NCBI GenBank assembly: GCA_020216805.1
Contig: JAIWNN010000002.1
Location: forward strand, 1-10,000
Direction of reading: 5' to 3'
DNA length: 10,000 bases
Source of the DNA: Desulfarculus sp.
GTDB lineage: Bacteria; Desulfobacterota; Desulfarculia; Desulfarculales; Desulfarculaceae
Part shown: in pieces, positions 6,929 through 10,000 of the stretch
Layout of the letters: the number at the start of each line of letters is the position of its first letter
Position numbering within the stretch: position 1 is the first letter of the stretch
Translations under genes and position numbers: made by a program
The notes under the pieces: model-generated
Told to the model about the DNA's origin: nothing
The model's database searches: none
What the model saw: the letters and a program-made list of their open reading frames with translations, nothing else

Positions 6929-8674
6929 CTAGCCCCTCAGAAAATCGTTGATCTGCGACTCGAAACGTTTGAACTCATCGCTCTGCCAGGCCGACGCGTT
7001 CCAGTTTTTGAACAGCGCGGTGAGCCGGAAGAAGATGTCGCGGGCGTCGTCCTTGTCCTTGGCCGCGATGTCCTTCTTCAGGATCTTCTCCACCATCCGG
7101 AAGGTGTAGGCCTGCCGCTCCATGGTGTTGTAGGCGTCCACCGCGTCGAAGGCGTTCTGCTGCAGGTAGACCGAATCCAGGAACTCGGCCTTGAGGTAAA
7201 TGAGGAAGTCGCCGATGCTGGTGCCTTCCTCGCCCACCACGTCCATGCGCTTTTTGATCTCGCTGCCCTGGTGGATGAACTTCTGGGCCGCCCGAATGAT
7301 CTCGACCCAGTGCGGGTCGACCTTGGCCAAACTCTCCTTCATCTGCTCGGGGTACTTGGACCAGGAGATCAGAGGGTCGATGGCCGGGAAGCGCCGGGCG
7401 TTGGAGCGGGCCCAGGTCAGCCCCAGGAAGGCGCCCACCACCGCCAAGGTGCCCTGGGTCACCGGCTCCTCGAAGTTGCCTCCCGCCGGGGAGACGGTGC
7501 CGATCACCGAGACCGATCCGTTGCCCCCGCCCTTGAGCTTGACGAAGCCCGCCCGCTCGTAGAACTCGGCGATGCGGGACTGAAGGTAGGCCGGGAAGGC
7601 CTCCTCGCCCGGGATTTCCTCGAGCCGGCCGCTCATCTCGCGCAGGGCCTGGGCCCAGCGGCTGGTGGAGTCGGCCAGGATCAGCACGTGCAGCCCCATC
7701 TGGCGGTAGTACTCGCCCAGGGTGATGGCGGTGTAGATCGAAGCCTCGCGGGCGGCCACCGGCATGGAGCTGGTGTTGCAGATGATGATGGTGCGGTCCA
7801 TCAGGGTGCCGCCGGTGTAGGGGTCCTCCAGGTGGGGGAACTCGCGCAGCGTCTCCACCACCTCGCCGGCGCGCTCGCCGCAAGCCGCCACGATGATGAT
7901 GTCCACCTCGGCGTAGCGGCTGATCTGCTGCTGCAGGACGGTCTTGCCCGAGCCGAAGGGGCCGGGGATGCAGGCGGTGCCGCCCTTGGCCACCGGGAAG
8001 AAGCTGTCGATCACCCGGCAGCCGGTGACCAGGGGCTGGTCGGGCAACAGGCGCTCCTGGTAGAGCTTGAGCGGGATCTTGATCGGCCAAACCTGCATCA
8101 TGGTCAACTGGTGCAGCTTGCCGTCCTCGCCCTTGACCTCGGCCACGGTGTCCGTCACCGTGTAGAAACCCTTCTCGGCCATCTTGACGATCTCGGCCCG
8201 GCCGATGAAGTTGAAGGGCACGAAGATCTGGTGCTGGAACTTGCCCTCCGGCACCCAGCCCAGGATGTCGCCGGCCTCGACCCAGGCCCCGACCTTGGCG
8301 GTGGGCGTGAAGTCCCATCTGGCCTCGCGGTCCAGGGGATCAATGTACACCCCGCGCTTGAGGAACAAGCCGGTGGCCTGGCTCAGCTTGGGCAAGGGGT
8401 TCTGCAATCCGTCGTAGATCTGGGTCAGAAGCCCCGGCCCCAGCTCCACCACCAGGAGGTCGCCGGTGAATTCCACCTGGTCGCCCACCCGGATGTCCCG
8501 GGTGTCCTCGAAGACCTGCACGTTGCAGCGGTCCCCGCGCACCCGGATAACCTCGCTTTTCAGCCGGCTGCCGTCGGCGGCCAGGATGTAGGCCACCTCG
8601 TTCTGGCGCACGCTGCCCTCAAAGGCCACGGTCACCATGTTGCCGTAGGCCGCAACCACCCGTCCCATGCCCAT
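6929..8674 (-). CDS. atpA: V/A-type ATPase catalytic subunit A
   Basis: A 581-residue ATP-hydrolysing or -making subunit of the head. The N-terminal barrel (about 1-70) is followed by the V-type-specific inserted region (about 110-190, including [20 protein letters not shown]), which F-type beta subunits lack. The nucleotide domain has the P-loop GPFGSGKT (238-245; Lys244, Thr245), the catalytic glutamate Glu267 in [36 protein letters not shown] (332-351), and [20 protein letters not shown] (352-371). GERAGE replaces the GERGNE common in archaeal and eukaryotic A subunits; I take this as a lineage difference, since the catalytic Glu is kept. The ATG at 8674 has GGAGG nine bases upstream and follows the previous stop after one base; a second in-frame ATG two codons later is a minor alternative. 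Confidence 0.97.
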   Translation of the reverse strand: MGMGRVVAAYGNMVTVAFEGSVRQNEVAYILAADGSRLKSEVIRVRGDRCNVQVFEDTRDIRVGDQVEFTGDLLVVELGPGLLTQIYDGLQNPLPKLSQATGLFLKRGVYIDPLDREARWDFTPTAKVGAWVEAGDILGWVPEGKFQHQIFVPFNFIGRAEIVKMAEKGFYTVTDTVAEVKGEDGKLHQLTMMQVWPIKIPLKLYQERLLPDQPLVTGCRVIDSFFPVAKGGTACIPGPFGSGKTVLQQQISRYAEVDIIIVAACGERAGEVVETLREFPHLEDPYTGGTLMDRTIIICNTSSMPVAAREASIYTAITLGEYYRQMGLHVLILADSTSRWAQALREMSGRLEEIPGEEAFPAYLQSRIAEFYERAGFVKLKGGGNGSVSVIGTVSPAGGNFEEPVTQGTLAVVGAFLGLTWARSNARRFPAIDPLISWSKYPEQMKESLAKVDPHWVEIIRAAQKFIHQGSEIKKRMDVVGEEGTSIGDFLIYLKAEFLDSVYLQQNAFDAVDAYNTMERQAYTFRMVEKILKKDIAAKDKDDARDIFFRLTALFKNWNASAWQSDEFKRFESQINDFLRG

Positions 8675-8675
8675 C

Positions 8676-9434
8676 TCAGGCTTCCTCCAGCTGCCGAACC
8701 AGTTCCATCCCGGCGTTTTCGTCCAGGGCCAGGCGCTTCTCGACCATCGCCAGCTTGATCAGGTAAGCCAGGATGGCGTCGAAGGCGAAGGGATCCGCCC
8801 CGGTGTTTTGCTCCAAAAAGTCCCAGAGCACCTGCTCCATCAGCTCGCGGGTCCGGGACGGGTCCTTGGCCGCCAATAGCTTTTCCAGCCAGGGATATTC
8901 CCGGGCCAGTCCGAAATCCTCGGCGTTGGAGCGGCCCAACAGGGCCGCCAGGTCACTCTCTCCCACCAGGTGGTCGGCCAGGTTGAGCCCCTGGCGCCGG
9001 GCGCGCACCGCCGCCTGGATGTTGCGGATGTCGCGCTCGAAGGCGATGTAGATCCTGAGCAGCTTGTTCTTGGCCGCCGCCAGGACGTGGTCATAATAGC
9101 CCGCCCAGAGGCGGTCCACCTGCCGCGGTCCGAACTCGCCGCCGGCCGCGGCTTTGATGACCTCGGCCATGAACTCCGGGGCGTCGTTGGGCGCCTTGAC
9201 CTGCTCGCGCCAGTATTCCAGACCGTGCAGGGAAAGGGGAACCTCCAGAGGATGGCCGGCAAGAAGGCGCTCGACCATCAGCACGTCGCCGGCCAACAGC
9301 ACCAGGTCCACCTCGCGCCGGTCCTCGGGGGCCAGATACCCCGAGTCGCCCAGCAGGTCGGCCATGCGCAGGCGCAGCTTTTTGTCGTCCCGAGCCAGCT
9401 CGGGCAGATAGGTGGCCAGGTAGTAGTACTTCAT
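8676..9434 (-). CDS. DUF2764-like V-ATPase operon protein, candidate subunit C/d equivalent
   Basis: A 252-residue soluble, mostly helical protein between atpE and atpA, the place where compact bacterial V-ATPase operons (for example chlamydial ones) carry an uncharacterised DUF2764 protein. The opening MKYYYLATYLPEL fits that family. Other visible parts are LVLLAGDVLMVERLL (44-58), LWAGYYDHVLAAAKNKLLR (109-127), the basic FERDIRNIQAAVRARRQG (132-149) and a helical end DPFAFDAILAYLIKLAMVEK (214-233). The ER-x-NI-x-R pattern and the helical, membrane-segment-free build recall subunit C/d, which joins the shaft to the K ring, so it may fill that role; this is inference. Its ATG shares one base with the atpE stop (TGATG) and its stop is one base before atpA, so translation is probably coupled on both sides. 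Confidence 0.85.
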   Translation of the reverse strand: MKYYYLATYLPELARDDKKLRLRMADLLGDSGYLAPEDRREVDLVLLAGDVLMVERLLAGHPLEVPLSLHGLEYWREQVKAPNDAPEFMAEVIKAAAGGEFGPRQVDRLWAGYYDHVLAAAKNKLLRIYIAFERDIRNIQAAVRARRQGLNLADHLVGESDLAALLGRSNAEDFGLAREYPWLEKLLAAKDPSRTRELMEQVLWDFLEQNTGADPFAFDAILAYLIKLAMVEKRLALDENAGMELVRQLEEA

Positions 9435-10000
9435 CAGAGCCCGGCTTCCCCGATCTTGACGTCCTTGAACAGCGTCCGGAAGCGGGCGCTGAGATATTGC
9501 AGGAAGAGGTTGAGGAAGGCTTCGTCGCTGAAGTCCAGGCGGACCACGCCGTCGGAGCGGCGGGCCGTGAACCCGAAGCTGAGTCCTTGGGACTCCAGTT
9601 TCAGGGCCACCTTGTCGCCGGCCTGGTCGGCACCGTAGCGCTTGGCGACCAGGTCCAAGGCGTAATCCCAGAGCTGGTCCGAGGCGTCCTTGGGCAGCAC
9701 CAGTTGCATGCCCTTGCCGCTGGCGTCGCCGGCGTAGGCCTCCACGAACTTGGCCATCAGGTCCTTTAGGAAGGCGTCCTGTTTCAAGGTGTCGGCGATC
9801 TTGGCCTTGAAGGGGATCACCAGCAGGTTTTCCTCGATGACCCTTTTCAGGCTGGTCACGAATTGGCTGGCGGCGATCTCCAAGGAGGATTGGAGCTGCT
9901 TCATCTGTTTGTCGGCCTCGGCCTTGGCCTGGGCCACCAGGCTGTCGGCCTGGGCCCGAGCCTGGGCCAGGATCTGCTCGGCCTGGGCCCGGGCCTCGTC
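9434..10000 (-). CDS. atpE: V/A-type ATPase peripheral stalk subunit E (5' end beyond the window)
   Basis: The reading frame is open to the right edge, giving at least 188 residues; E subunits have about 190-210, so only a short N-terminal piece is missing. A GTG at 9937 is inside the coiled coil and is not the start. The N-terminal part is Ala/Gln/Glu-rich coiled coil (AQILAQ-like units), the helix LEIAASQFVTSLKRVIEENL leads to the globular end that contacts the head, with the typical alternating pattern GLSFGFTARRSDGVVRLDFS and end LSARFRTLFKDVKI. E forms the stator that holds the head against rotation; its usual partner G/H is not visible here and could lie upstream. The assignment rests on this build plus its place at the front of the operon. 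Confidence 0.9.
   Translation of the reverse strand, partial: DEARAQAEQILAQARAQADSLVAQAKAEADKQMKQLQSSLEIAASQFVTSLKRVIEENLLVIPFKAKIADTLKQDAFLKDLMAKFVEAYAGDASGKGMQLVLPKDASDQLWDYALDLVAKRYGADQAGDKVALKLESQGLSFGFTARRSDGVVRLDFSDEAFLNLFLQYLSARFRTLFKDVKIGEAGL
9863..9994 (-). repeat. Four consecutive 33-base (11-residue) units in atpE
   Basis: The protein reads in register as ARAQAEQILAQ, ARAQADSLVAQ, AKAEADKQMKQ and LQSSLEIAASQ. The first two also match well in DNA, the third partly, the fourth only in the position of Gln and hydrophobic residues. Eleven-residue periodicity marks a right-handed coiled coil, the form known for E/G stalks of A-type ATPases. Confidence 0.65.

Noticed and set aside
5689..6951. 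420-codon plus-strand open frame opposite atpB
   Set aside because: Antisense shadow of atpB, composed of His/Val/Gly/Asp-rich sequence without family features.
6521..8758. 745-codon plus-strand open frame opposite atpA and atpB
   Set aside because: It lies fully antisense to two clearly recognised genes, its translation is His/Gly/Val/Leu-rich without domains, and such frames are expected opposite GC-rich codons.
1..10000. A wholly new multi-gene system, prophage, defence island or mobile element
   Set aside because: Every large real frame fits a known family, base and codon use are even across the window, and there are no transposase, integrase, attachment-site or CRISPR-like repeats.

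Overview
The window carries one long minus-strand gene train, read from high to low coordinates, plus a possible plus-strand gene end at the left edge. The core is a bacterial V/A-type (rotary) ATPase operon in the order atpE (5' end cut off by the right edge) - DUF2764-like protein - atpA - atpB - atpD - atpI - atpK. It continues into a cytidylate-kinase-like P-loop protein and then a membrane sensor histidine kinase. Calls rest on motifs and gene order read from the sequence; no database search was run.

Organism: the DNA is GC-rich, with strong G/C preference at third codon positions and correspondingly long spurious antisense frames. The E-(DUF2764)-A-B-D-I-K order is the compact layout known from Chlamydiae, spirochaetes, Bacteroidota and some Desulfobacterota/deltaproteobacteria, not the I-K-E-C-F-A-B-D-type layout of archaea, Thermus or Enterococcus. 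With this GC content, a high-GC Desulfobacterota-like bacterium is a reasonable but unproven guess.

Layout: 9434-10000 is the peripheral stalk subunit E with 11-residue coiled-coil repeats; 8676-9434 is the DUF2764-like subunit-C candidate; 6929-8674 is catalytic subunit A; 5626-6924 is non-catalytic subunit B; 4961-5557 is central stalk subunit D; 3143-4912 is membrane stator subunit I; 2690-3124 is the rotor ring subunit K; 1977-2594 is the cytidylate-kinase-like protein; 31-1863 is the histidine kinase. E, DUF2764, A and B are joined by gaps or overlaps of 1-4 bases. The longer gaps (B/D, D/I, K/kinase, kinase/histidine kinase) each hold a GC-rich inverted repeat without a T-tract.

How it works together: A and B form the hexameric head, D the central shaft, E the peripheral stalk, I the ion half-channels and K the rotating ring. 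AtpK keeps the residues that bind Na+ in the Enterococcus hirae K ring (Ser57, Gln58, Gln98, Glu127, with Ser in place of Thr), so this enzyme may pump or use Na+. No recognisable F or G/H subunit, and no canonical C, is present in the window. The link of the kinase-like protein and the sensor kinase to the ATPase is positional only. I found no tRNA, rRNA, CRISPR, insertion sequence or convincing promoter; no gene is broken. The window looks mostly like a known operon type rather than a wholly new system.
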